From assembly GCF_014650595.1 (NCBI RefSeq), contig NZ_BMVG01000004.1, positions 430,444 to 494,443 of the forward strand: 64,000 bases of DNA, read 5' to 3'. The translations under genes were made by a program, and so were the position numbers. Each line of letters opens with the position of its first letter. Within the stretch, counting starts at the first letter, position 1. Below the pieces are notes generated by a model. The model was not told the origin of the DNA. It ran no database searches and saw only the letters and a program-made list of their open reading frames with translations. Below are positions 17,104 to 25,800 of this stretch, piece by piece. Source of the stretch: Streptomyces alanosinicus. GTDB lineage: Bacteria; Actinomycetota; Actinomycetes; Streptomycetales; Streptomycetaceae.

Positions 17104-18290
17104 CCGGCAAGCCCCTGCGCATCGTCCGCCTCGCCAACTTCGTCGCCCCGTCCTCCGGCGGCCTGCGCACCGCCCTGCGCGAGCTGGGCAAGGGCTTCCA
17201 GGCGGCGGGCCACGAGGCGGTGCTCGTGGTGCCCGGCGAGCGGCACACCGACCGCGACACCGAGCAGGGCCGCGTCATCACCCTGCCCGGCCCGCTGCTG
17301 CCCGGCACCGGCGGCTACCGCGTCCTCACCGACAAGCGGCGCGTGGCCGGCCTCCTGGAGGAGCTGGCCCCGGACCGCCTGGAGGTCTCCGACCGTACGA
17401 CGCTGCGCTGGACCGGCCGCTGGGCCCGCCGCGCGCGTGTGCCCGCCGTGATGGTCTCCCACGAGACCGCCGACGGTGTGCTGCGCACCTGGGGTCTGTC
17501 CGAGAACCTCTCCCGCAAGGCGGCCGACGCCCTCAACACCCGTACCGCGCACGTGTACTCGCGGGTGGTGTGCACGACCGAGTTCGCCGAGCGCGAGTTC
17601 GTACGTATCGGCGCGCGCAATGTCGTACGCGCCCCTCTCGGTGTCGACCTGATGGAACGCCACCCGGCGCTGCGCGACCCGGGGCTGCGCACCCTGCACG
17701 CGCGCGGTGGGGAGGCACTGCTCGTCATGTGCTCGCGGCTCTCCGTGGAGAAGCGGCCCGGAACGGCGCTGGACGCCCTGGACGCACTGGTGCGGCGCGG
17801 GCGGCGCGCCGTGCTCGTGGTGGCCGGGGACGGGCCGCTCAAGCCCCGGCTGGAGCAGCGCGCGCGGGAGCTGGGGCTCCCGGTGACATTCCTCGGACAT
17901 GTCTCCGACCGGGACACGCTCGGCGCCCTGCAGGCCACCGCCGACGTCGCCCTCGCGCCCGGGCCCGCCGAGACCTTCGGGCTCGCCGCCCTGGAGGCCA
18001 TGGCGTGCGGCACGCCGGTCGTGGCGAGCGCGTCGTCCGCGCTGCCCGAGGTCATCGGCTCCGCCGGGGCCACCGCGGCCGATCGCGGCGAGGCGTTCGC
18101 CGACGCCGTGGAACTGCTCCTGGACCGCGGCGAACCCCAGCGGCGCGAGGCGGCACGCGCGCGTGCCGAGTGCTTCGGCTGGGGAACGGCAGTGGAGGCG
18201 TTCCTCGCGGCACATGACGCCGAGGTGCTCAGTCCCGCCGGCGTCCGCCCCACCGGCGTCCGTCGCACCGTGGCGGAGGGCGTGGCATGA
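17100..18290 (+). CDS. Glycosyltransferase family 4
   Basis: A 396-residue GT-B glycosyltransferase. The N-terminus is IVRLANFVAPSSGGLRTALREL. The C-terminal half carries MCSRLSVEKRPGTALDAL, VVAGDGPLKPRL, VTFLGHVSDRDTLGAL and the donor-site block PAETFGLAALEAMACGTPVV with both conserved Glu residues. It overlaps the previous and the next genes by 4 nt each (ATGA), so the three proteins are probably made together. Donor and acceptor are unknown; the paired transferases suggest stepwise synthesis of one glycolipid or glycan. Confidence 0.88.
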   Translation: MTGKPLRIVRLANFVAPSSGGLRTALRELGKGFQAAGHEAVLVVPGERHTDRDTEQGRVITLPGPLLPGTGGYRVLTDKRRVAGLLEELAPDRLEVSDRTTLRWTGRWARRARVPAVMVSHETADGVLRTWGLSENLSRKAADALNTRTAHVYSRVVCTTEFAEREFVRIGARNVVRAPLGVDLMERHPALRDPGLRTLHARGGEALLVMCSRLSVEKRPGTALDALDALVRRGRRAVLVVAGDGPLKPRLEQRARELGLPVTFLGHVSDRDTLGALQATADVALAPGPAETFGLAALEAMACGTPVVASASSALPEVIGSAGATAADRGEAFADAVELLLDRGEPQRREAARARAECFGWGTAVEAFLAAHDAEVLSPAGVRPTGVRRTVAEGVA

Positions 18291-19381
18291 GATCCGTCCG
18301 CTTCGTCGCTCTCGGGGACTCGCTGACCCAGGGCGTGGGCGACCCCGTCGGGGACGCCTGGCGGGGCTGGGCCGCGCTGCTGGCGCCCTCCCTCGCCGAG
18401 ACCGCCGACGACGTGCAGTTCACCAACCTCGCCGTCAGCGGGGCCCAGACCCGTGACGTCACGGAGCGGCAGACGCCGGCCGCGCTCGAACTCCGTCCCC
18501 ACGTGGTGTCGGTGGTGATCGGTGTCAACGACACCCTGCGCCGCACCTTCGACATACGGGCGGTGGCCGCCCACCTCGACGAGGTCTACGCCACCTTCAC
18601 CCGCGCGGGCGCGACCGTGCTCACCGCCTGCCTGCCCGACCCCGGCGCGATGCTGGGCCTGCCGGGCGCCCTGGCCCGCCCGCTGGCCCGCCGGCAACGG
18701 GCCGTGAACACCGTCGTCCACACACTGTCCGAACGCTACGGAGCCGTGCATCTGCACGCCACGGACGGCACCTGGATCACCGACCGGGCCCTGTGGAGCG
18801 CGGACCGGCTGCATCCGGGCGAGCGCGGGCACCGGCAGCTCGCCGTCCGCTTCCACGCCCTGCTCACCGAGGCGGGCCGCGCGACGGGGCAGCCGCCGTC
18901 GTCCGAGCCGGAGTTTCCCGCGCCGACGCGGGCGGCGAGCCTGCTGTGGCTGGCCACGGCCGGTACCGGGTGGGTCATCCGGCGCTGCAACGACCTGCTG
19001 CCGCAACTGCTCCGCCTGGCGGCCGACGAACTGCGCCACCGGGCGCGGGGCACCAGTGCCCGCCTCGACCTGAGCGCCTCGGCGGCGGCGTCCGCGGCCC
19101 TGACAGCCCTGACGGAGGGCGCCCGCGAGGACACCGGGGCTCAGCGACGTCCCGTCGACACGAGCACGAACCCGGCGGTCATCCCCGCTCTCGCGCGCGC
19201 GTCCGCGCTGCCGGGCACGGCGGGCCCGGCCACGCAGGCGGGCACGGGGCGCGAGGTCACGGTCCCGGGTGTGGCCCGCGAGGTCACGGTCCCCGGTGTG
19301 GTGCGTGAGGTCACGGTGCCGGACACGGCGTGCCCGGCCGTCGGGGCGCAGGGGGCGCGGACCACCGCGATCACCGGGTAG
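18287..19381 (+). CDS. SGNH/GDSL hydrolase with repetitive C-terminal tail
   Basis: A 364-residue protein. Residues 1-210 are an SGNH hydrolase: block I FVALGDSLTQG (Ser12), block III GVND, block V DRLHPGERGH with the catalytic Asp and His. No signal peptide, so probably cytoplasmic; the likely activity is an esterase, possibly deacylating a glycan or lipid made with the two preceding glycosyltransferases. The remaining ~150 residues are Ala/Thr/Val-rich and contain a 9-residue repeat beginning REVTVPG, three times. Such a tail is not part of the hydrolase family and its role is unknown. Confidence 0.85.
   Translation: MRSVRFVALGDSLTQGVGDPVGDAWRGWAALLAPSLAETADDVQFTNLAVSGAQTRDVTERQTPAALELRPHVVSVVIGVNDTLRRTFDIRAVAAHLDEVYATFTRAGATVLTACLPDPGAMLGLPGALARPLARRQRAVNTVVHTLSERYGAVHLHATDGTWITDRALWSADRLHPGERGHRQLAVRFHALLTEAGRATGQPPSSEPEFPAPTRAASLLWLATAGTGWVIRRCNDLLPQLLRLAADELRHRARGTSARLDLSASAAASAALTALTEGAREDTGAQRRPVDTSTNPAVIPALARASALPGTAGPATQAGTGREVTVPGVAREVTVPGVVREVTVPDTACPAVGAQGARTTAITG
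19250..19324 (+). repeat. 27-bp tandem repeat in the SGNH hydrolase gene
   Basis: Copies at 19250-19276 and 19277-19303 and a partial third copy from 19304 encode REVTVPGVA, REVTVPGVV and REVTVPDTA. Period and frame are preserved, so copy-number change would only lengthen or shorten the tail. Confidence 0.9.
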
Positions 19382-19568
19382 CGCACGGCGGGTGTGCACC
19401 AGGGCGGGGGCCCGCTCCGCGCGGGCCCCTCGGTGCCGTGCGCGTGCCGCAGCCGTGCCGTGCGAGTGCCGTAGGCGTACCGCGCGGTGACCCGTCCCGC
19501 GTGAATCGTTCAACAATCCTTCGATACCCACGTTGTCTCGTTCCGGTGCGTGCGATTGAATTCCGGGC

Positions 19569-20270
19569 ATGGCAGAGCAGCTGACGGCACTGGCGGACGA
19601 CCGTGCGCTCCTGGGGCGCACGAGCACGGCGGAGCGGGTTTCGGACATCCTCCGGACGCGTATCGCCGACGGGTACTTCCCGCCCGGCACCCGGCTGTCC
19701 GAGGACGGCATCGGCGGGGCGCTCGGGGTGTCCCGCAACACCCTGCGCGAGGCGTTCCGGCTGCTCACCCACGAACGCCTGCTGGTCCACGAACTCAACC
19801 GCGGGGTGTTCGTACGGGTCCTGACCGTCGAGGACGTCGAGGACATCTACCGCACGCGCTCGCTGGTCGAGTGCGCCGTCGTCCGCGGGCTCGGCGAGCC
19901 GCCCCACCGCCTGGAGGGGGTGGCCGCAGCGGTCGCCGAGGGAGAGTCGGCGGCCGCCGGGAACGACTGGAAGGCGCTGGGCACCGCCAACATCCACTTC
20001 CACCGGGAACTGGTCGCCCTCGCGGGCAGCGAACGCACCGACGAGCTGATGCGCAGCGTCTTCGCCGAACTGCGGCTCGCCTTCCACGTCGTCGACGACC
20101 CACGCCGGCTGCACGAGCCCTATCTCGCCCGCAACCGCGAGATCCTGCGGGCGCTCGAGACCGGCGACCAGCGGGCGGCCGAGCGGCTGCTGCAGACCTA
20201 TCTCACCGACTCGCTGGAGCGCGTCGTGGAGGTGTACCGGCGGCGGGTGGGCGAGCAGGGCGCCTCGTAG
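19569..20270 (+). CDS. GntR-family regulator (FadR/FCD subfamily)
   Basis: A 233-residue regulator. The wHTH is at about residues 18-85 (GYFPPGTRLSEDGIGGALGVSRNTLREAFRLL). An all-helical FCD ligand domain follows, with the metal-binding pattern around IHFHREL, ELRLAFH and NREILRALETGD. FCD proteins usually sense carboxylate metabolites through a bound metal. It lies 62 bp upstream of the SMC-like operon on the same strand, with an inverted repeat in between, so it may control that operon, its own gene, or neither. The upstream 187 bp hold GTTCAACAATCCTTCG as a possible operator. Confidence 0.9.
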   Translation: MAEQLTALADDRALLGRTSTAERVSDILRTRIADGYFPPGTRLSEDGIGGALGVSRNTLREAFRLLTHERLLVHELNRGVFVRVLTVEDVEDIYRTRSLVECAVVRGLGEPPHRLEGVAAAVAEGESAAAGNDWKALGTANIHFHRELVALAGSERTDELMRSVFAELRLAFHVVDDPRRLHEPYLARNREILRALETGDQRAAERLLQTYLTDSLERVVEVYRRRVGEQGAS

Positions 20271-20306
20271 GGAGCGGGCGCGGCCGTTCGCCGTTTGGGT
20301 CGATGT

Positions 20307-20326
20307 CAGACATAGGACCTAGTCTG
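20307..20326. promoter_or_regulatory. Inverted repeat upstream of the SMC-like operon
   Basis: CAGAC(A)TAGG-A-CCTAGTCTG is a near-perfect inverted repeat of 9-bp arms (one extra base on the left) ending 6 bp before the GTG of the first gene. It overlaps any promoter there (a TAGTCT box lies in the right arm, TTGGGT 19 bp upstream). It is the best candidate operator for the GntR regulator just upstream. Confidence 0.5.
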
Positions 20327-20332
20327 TGCACC

Positions 20333-21862
20333 GTGACTTCGCCTGCATCGACGGACAGCGTTCCGCCCCAGCTCAGCGCGGGGCCGCGCCCGGCTCCGGG
20401 CCCGGCCGCCGACGAGGGGCTGGCACGTCGGCTGCGCGCGCTCGCCTGCACCGCGCCGCTGCACGACCTCGACGCGCGCAAGGCCAACCTGGCCGGCGAG
20501 TACTCGGTGTACGGCATGGCCGAGGTGGCCCTCGCCGCCATCGACCTGGTCACACTCAACATGGACTTCGACACGGGCGCCGACCACGAGCAGATCGTGG
20601 CCCGGCTCGTCCCGCGCATCGCCGCCCAGGCCCCGCGCCGCCCGGCCGCCGAGCACGAGCGCGTGGCCCGCTGGGTCCTGGAGAACCTGATCAACGTCGG
20701 CAGCGTCGACCGCGGCTTCCGCGCCGTCTACGGCACCTTCGCCCCGGACGGCACCTACGTCCGCCGTGACTACGACTTCAAGCTGATCGAAGAGGTCCCC
20801 GGCCCCGGCGGCACGGTCTATCTGCGCACGACGGACGAGGCGGTCAACGTCCTGGTCGGCGCGCTGGACACCGACGTCACCAGCGCCCAGATCGCCGCCG
20901 AGGTCAAGCTGGAGGTGCTGATCAGCCGCGGCCGGCTCGCCGACGCCCAGCTCGCCGCCGAACAGGCCCGCTACCGCACGGTGCAGTACTCGGAGACCCT
21001 GCGCCGCGCCCTGGAGGCCACCCGGCGCAACGTCCGCGCGGTCGACTGGCTCAGCGCCGTGCCCGACATGATCGCCGAGGCCCTGGACCACGTGGCCGAC
21101 CGCTACCGCCACGAGAACGCGATCCTCACCAACATCCGCAAGGCCCGCGACGAGACCGAGGAGCCCGAGCACAAGCGCCGCGCCGCCGAACTGGTCGACA
21201 TCGTCAAGGACTGCATCCGGCGCCACACCCAGCTCCAGTCCCGGCTGCTGGAGGCGGGCCCGCTGTTCCGCGCCGAACAGGACCGACAGGCCTTCGCCAC
21301 ACCCGCGACGACCTCCGGGACCGACCTGTACGGCCATCTCCTCGCCCCCGTCCTGCCGTTGCCCCTGGAGCAGGCGATCCGGGTCACGGACGCCTTCTTC
21401 GCGCACGGCACGGGTCTGCGCACGCCGGTGTCGGTGCGGGTCGGCGACCTCGTCGAGATACTGCTGACGCCGCCGGTGGAGCGGGAGCACCTGGGCGCGG
21501 AGATGCCGGAGCCGGATCTGATCGCCACGCCGGACGACAGCCGGTTCAGCGAGGAGCAACTGGCCGCCGCGACGCAGTTGCTGGACCTTCCGGCCGACGC
21601 GCCGCGCAGGCTGTCGGGCCTGCTGGCCGAGGCCCGGCGGACCGGAGACCCCGATCTGGCCTATCTGGTCGCCCTGCTGGCGGTGCACGCGGCCAGCCCG
21701 GCCGTCGGCACGGCCTACCGCCAGGGCGAGGAGAGGCTGCTCTTCGCCGTCGACGACGGGACAGAACTGGACGATCCCGAGTTCGGCGGGGCCGACCTGA
21801 TCGTCGGGACCGCGTTGCTGGACGCCGCGGGAATGGCGGCGGACCGGACGGAAGCAGCATGA
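20333..21862 (+). CDS. MksF/JetA-like kleisin subunit of an SMC-type complex
   Basis: A 509-residue, mostly alpha-helical protein. It is named from size, helical character and operon position rather than strong motif recognition: MukF, MksF and JetA are ~450-500-residue kleisins encoded first, before a small KITE subunit and a giant SMC ATPase, as here. The N-terminal ~150 residues could form a winged-helix dimerisation domain (VARWVLENLINVGSVDRGF). A long helical middle (QLAAEQARYRTVQYSETLRR, ILTNIRKARDETEEPEHKRR) could be the neck-binding segment. The GTG start follows the inverted repeat at 20307. The stop overlaps a 12-codon mini-frame leading to the next gene. Confidence 0.65.
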   Translation: MTSPASTDSVPPQLSAGPRPAPGPAADEGLARRLRALACTAPLHDLDARKANLAGEYSVYGMAEVALAAIDLVTLNMDFDTGADHEQIVARLVPRIAAQAPRRPAAEHERVARWVLENLINVGSVDRGFRAVYGTFAPDGTYVRRDYDFKLIEEVPGPGGTVYLRTTDEAVNVLVGALDTDVTSAQIAAEVKLEVLISRGRLADAQLAAEQARYRTVQYSETLRRALEATRRNVRAVDWLSAVPDMIAEALDHVADRYRHENAILTNIRKARDETEEPEHKRRAAELVDIVKDCIRRHTQLQSRLLEAGPLFRAEQDRQAFATPATTSGTDLYGHLLAPVLPLPLEQAIRVTDAFFAHGTGLRTPVSVRVGDLVEILLTPPVEREHLGAEMPEPDLIATPDDSRFSEEQLAAATQLLDLPADAPRRLSGLLAEARRTGDPDLAYLVALLAVHAASPAVGTAYRQGEERLLFAVDDGTELDDPEFGGADLIVGTALLDAAGMAADRTEAA

Positions 21863-21897
21863 CCGAGCGAGAACGCGACAAGGAGCCGAAGCCGTGA
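21859..21897 (+). other. 12-codon mini-cistron bridging two operon genes
   Basis: An ATG overlaps the stop of the kleisin-like gene (ATGA, 21859), runs 12 codons and ends at a TGA overlapping the next start (GTGA, 21894). The first codons resemble the next gene's start (ATGACCGAGC versus GTGACCGAGC), which suggests a small duplication. It could pass ribosomes from one gene to the next; AAGGAG inside it serves as the downstream ribosome site. Confidence 0.5.
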
Positions 21898-22772
21898 CCG
21901 AGCACGTCGACCGGAGTGAGCCCGAGCCCGCCGCCGCGCCGGCCGGTTCCGCCGTCACGCCCGCCGACGCCGCCGACGCGGCGCGGCTCGTGGCCTTCGG
22001 GCTGCAGCCCAAGCTGCAGCCCGCGCGGGACCAGGAGTACACCGAGCTGCTGCGCCGGTACCGGGAGGACCCGGCGTTCGCACGGCTCGCCGACGCCGTA
22101 GCCACCGGACTGGGGCTCGTGGTGCTGGAGGTGTCCCCGCGCGCGGGGATGGCCGTGACGGCCGCCGAGGACTCGGTGTTCGCCGTCCGCATGGGGGACT
22201 ACGCGCGTCGCACCGCCGCCGACTCCGGCGACCGCTTCCTGCACGGCCTCGCCCATCTCGCCGTCGCAGGCCTGGCGTTCCCGCGCCCGGAGGACCTGGC
22301 CGACGACACCTACATCGGCCGCGTCACGGTCAACGGCGTCGACGCGTTCGTACGGCAGGCCTGCCGGCGCCTGGAGGAGCGGGCCGAGGAACAGGGCGAG
22401 AACACCGACCCGGCGACCGACGCGCCCGGCCTTGAGGCCGCCTGGCGGATCTGGGCCAGACGCAGCGCCACCGGCGCCACCAAGGACGCCCGCCGCCCGG
22501 CCGCCTCCACCACCGGCATCGTGGCCAAGGCCCTGGCCTTCCTCACCGACTCGGGCTTCCTGCAGCGCACCGGCGACGACAGCGGCGGCACCTACCGCAC
22601 CACGGCCCGCTATCAGCTCCAGGTCCGTGACCTGGCCGGCACCGCCGCCCTGACCGAACTGCTCGAACTGGGCGTCGTACCGGTGACCGACGGCACGGCC
22701 GGCCTGCTGCCCGCCGACGACACCGAGGACCTGGAGCTGGTGGCCGAAGCCGGCCTGCCGTTCCACTCCTGA
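21894..22772 (+). CDS. MksE/JetB-like (KITE) subunit of an SMC-type complex
   Basis: A 292-residue protein with a hydrophilic N-terminus. A winged-helix-like region (YTELLRRYREDPAFARLADAVATGLGLVVLEVSPRAGMAV) comes first and a second in the C-terminal half (KALAFLTDSGFLQRTGDDSGGTYRTTARYQLQVRDLAG). Tandem winged helices between kleisin-like and SMC-like genes are what MukE/MksE/JetB subunits look like. A stretch of charged residues (EERAEEQGENTDPATD) separates the halves. The GTG start has AAGGAG 8 bp upstream. It probably bridges the kleisin and the SMC heads; the assignment rests on context and secondary structure. Confidence 0.65.
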   Translation: MTEHVDRSEPEPAAAPAGSAVTPADAADAARLVAFGLQPKLQPARDQEYTELLRRYREDPAFARLADAVATGLGLVVLEVSPRAGMAVTAAEDSVFAVRMGDYARRTAADSGDRFLHGLAHLAVAGLAFPRPEDLADDTYIGRVTVNGVDAFVRQACRRLEERAEEQGENTDPATDAPGLEAAWRIWARRSATGATKDARRPAASTTGIVAKALAFLTDSGFLQRTGDDSGGTYRTTARYQLQVRDLAGTAALTELLELGVVPVTDGTAGLLPADDTEDLELVAEAGLPFHS

Positions 22773-22834
22773 GGGCCGACCGGCTCCCGAAGAACCGAAC
22801 CACGCACTTTTCACCAGACTTACGAGAGTCCGCC

Positions 22835-25800
22835 ATGTACGAGCTGTCCCGGGTCCGCCTCTACTCCATCGGTCCCGCCGGTGCGCGCTATGCCGACACC
22901 GTGCTTGACCTGCGGGGTGTCGGCGAGCCCGTGCCCGACCCGGCGCCCACGCAGGCGGAGTTCTTCGAGGAGGAGCCGTCCGGCCCGCCGCGCCGGCCCG
23001 CGCCCGCGGGCGTGCTCTTCCTGGAGAACGGCGGCGGCAAGTCCGTCCTGCTCAAGCTGATCTTCTCGGTGATGCTGCCGGGCCACCGCAACACCCTCGG
23101 CGGCGCCAGCTCCGGTGTGCTGCGCAAGTTCCTGCTGGCCGACGACTGCGGACATGTCGCGCTGGAATGGCAGCATGTGCTGACCGGCGAGTGCGTCGTC
23201 GTCGGCAAGGCGAGCGAGTGGCGCGGACGGCAGGTCTCCAACGACCCCCGGAAGTTCGCCGAGGCCTGGTACTCGTTCCGGCCCGGCCCCGGCCTGAGCC
23301 TGGACAACCTGCCGGTCGCCGAGTCCACGGCTGTACGGCCGCCCGTCGAGGGCACCTCGGGCGCCCAGGGCCGGCGCCGCACCATGAAGGGCTTCCGCGA
23401 CGCCCTCATGGAGGCCGGCAAGGCCTACCCGCACCTGGAGGTGCACTGGGAGGAGATCCACGACCGCTGGATCGAGCACCTCGGCGACCTGGGCCTGGAC
23501 CCCGAACTCTTCCGCTACCAGCGGGAGATGAACGCCGACGAGGGCGAGGCGGCCGGTCTCTTCGCGGTGAAGAAGGACTCCGACTTCACCGACCTGCTGC
23601 TGCGCGCCGTCACCGACACCCGGGACACCGACGGTCTCGCCGACCTCGTCAGCGGCTTCGGTAACAAGCTCGGCCGGCGCGCCGAACTGATCGCCGAACG
23701 CGACTTCACCGCCGGCTCGGCCGATCTGCTCGGGCGGATCGTCGAGGCCGCCGACGCTCGGTCACGCGCGCGTGACGTCCACGCCGGCGCCGAGCGCCGT
23801 ACCCGCACGCTCGCCCGGAGGCTCTCCGAGCGGGCGGTGCGGGAGCGGGTGCGGGCCGCGGACCTCGCCCAGCGGGTCACGGCCGCCGCCTACGCGGTCA
23901 CCCACTCCGAGGGCGCCCGGGAGCGCAGCGCCCTGATCGCCGCCGAACTCGCCTACCGGCATGCCTCGTTGGCGCTCGCCGCCGCCGAGAAGTCCGCCGC
24001 CGCGCAGAAGCGCGAGCTGGCCGACGCGCGCACCCTGCACTCCGCCTGGCAGGCCGCCGAGGCCGTGCTGCGGCACCGCGCCGCCGCCGACCGCGTCGCG
24101 CGCGTGTCCGCCGCCATCCAGGAGGCCGAGCGGGACGCCGCCCCCGCGCTCGCCGCGCGCGCCAAGGCCGCCGTGGATCTCGTACGGGCCCTGCACGCGG
24201 CCGCCGAGAGCGCCGAGGCGCTCGCCAACGAGGGGGAGGAGCGTTCCGCCGCCCTGCAGGAGGCCGGCGACGGCGCCTACCGTGACTCCACCACGGCCGC
24301 GACCGAGGCACAGCGCGCCCGCAGTGAGGCCGGCCATCTGCGCCAGCGCCTCGGCGAGGTCGAGCAGGAGACCGCCGAGGCGGTCCGCGCGGGCTGGCTC
24401 GACGACAGCGCCCCGGACGCCGACCCGGCGCGCGCCGCGCTCGCCGCCAGCGACGCCGAGAAGGGCGCCGTCGCCGCCTGGGACGCGGCCCGCGAGGCAG
24501 CCCGCAAGGTCACCGAGCACGCACGCGAGGCGGCCTCGGCCGAGTCCCGGGCGGAACTGACCGCGGCCCGCGCCGCGGACGCCGCGACGGCGGCCGAGCG
24601 GGCCCACGACGCCGAACGGCGCCTCGCCGAATCCCTCGCCGCCGAGGAGCGGCTCGCCGAACTCCTCAGCCTGCCGGGTGCGCCGGGCCGGGCGCGGGTG
24701 CCCGCCCCGAGGGCGGACATGGACGACGACCCGCGCGCGGGATCCGCGACGGACTCCGCCATCCCCGTCGAGGGCCCGCTCACCTCCGAGGAACTCGACC
24801 GCTTCGCGGACGAGTTGCGCGAGCTGCTGGACGACGCCGTGTCGAGTGCCGAACGGCATCTGTTCGACCTGCGGACCGCCGCCGCCGACGACTCCCGGAT
24901 CCTCGGCGCGCTCGGTGACGGCGGACTGCTGCCGCCCGGTCCTGACGTGCTGGCCACGGTGGAGTTCCTCGGCGAGCACGGCATCCCGGCGCTGCCCGGC
25001 TGGCGCTATCTCGCCCAGGCCGTCGACCCCGCGGACCACGCGCGCGTGCTCGCCGCCCGCCCCGAGCTGGTCGACGGTGTGATCATCACCGACCCCGACA
25101 CGCACGCGCGGGCCCGCGAGGTGCTCGGCGACGCCGCCCTGCTGCCCCGCTCCGCCGTCGCCGTCGGCACGGCCGCCGCCCTGCTCGCCCCGCCGCCCGC
25201 CGCCGGCGCCGCACCCGGTGCCGTCTTCCTCGTGCCGCCGAACCCGGCCATGCACGACGAGCACGCCGCCGACGAGGAGCGGCAGGCGCTGCGCGCGCGG
25301 GCCACCGAGCGCGACGAGGAGATCCGCACGCTCGCCGCCCGGCTCGGCAAGGACCGCGAACTGGCCGCCCGGCTCGCCTCCTGGCGCTCCGGCTGCCCCG
25401 CCGGCCGCCTCACCGAGCTGGCCCAGGCCGCCGAGGAGGCGCGGGCGTTCACCGAGGAGGCCGAGGCCGAGCTGGCCGAGGCCCGCACCGTGCGCGCGGA
25501 GGCGGAGGAGGCCGCCGCCGAGGCCGTACAGATCCGCGACGAGCGACAGGAGGCCGCGCAGAAGGCCCGCCGCGCCGCCGACGCCCTCGCCGGACTCGCC
25601 CACCGGCTCCGCGAGCGCGCCGGCTGGCAGGCCCGGCTGCGCGAACTCGCCGACGAGGGCGCGGAGTCCGAGGCCCGCGCGCAGACGTGCCTGGAGCGCG
25701 CCCGCGCCGCCGACGAGGACCGCCGCGCCGCCCAGCGCGCCGCCGACGACGCCCGCCGCACCGCGCGCGCCCTGCGCGCCGAGCGCTCGGAGATCGCCGG

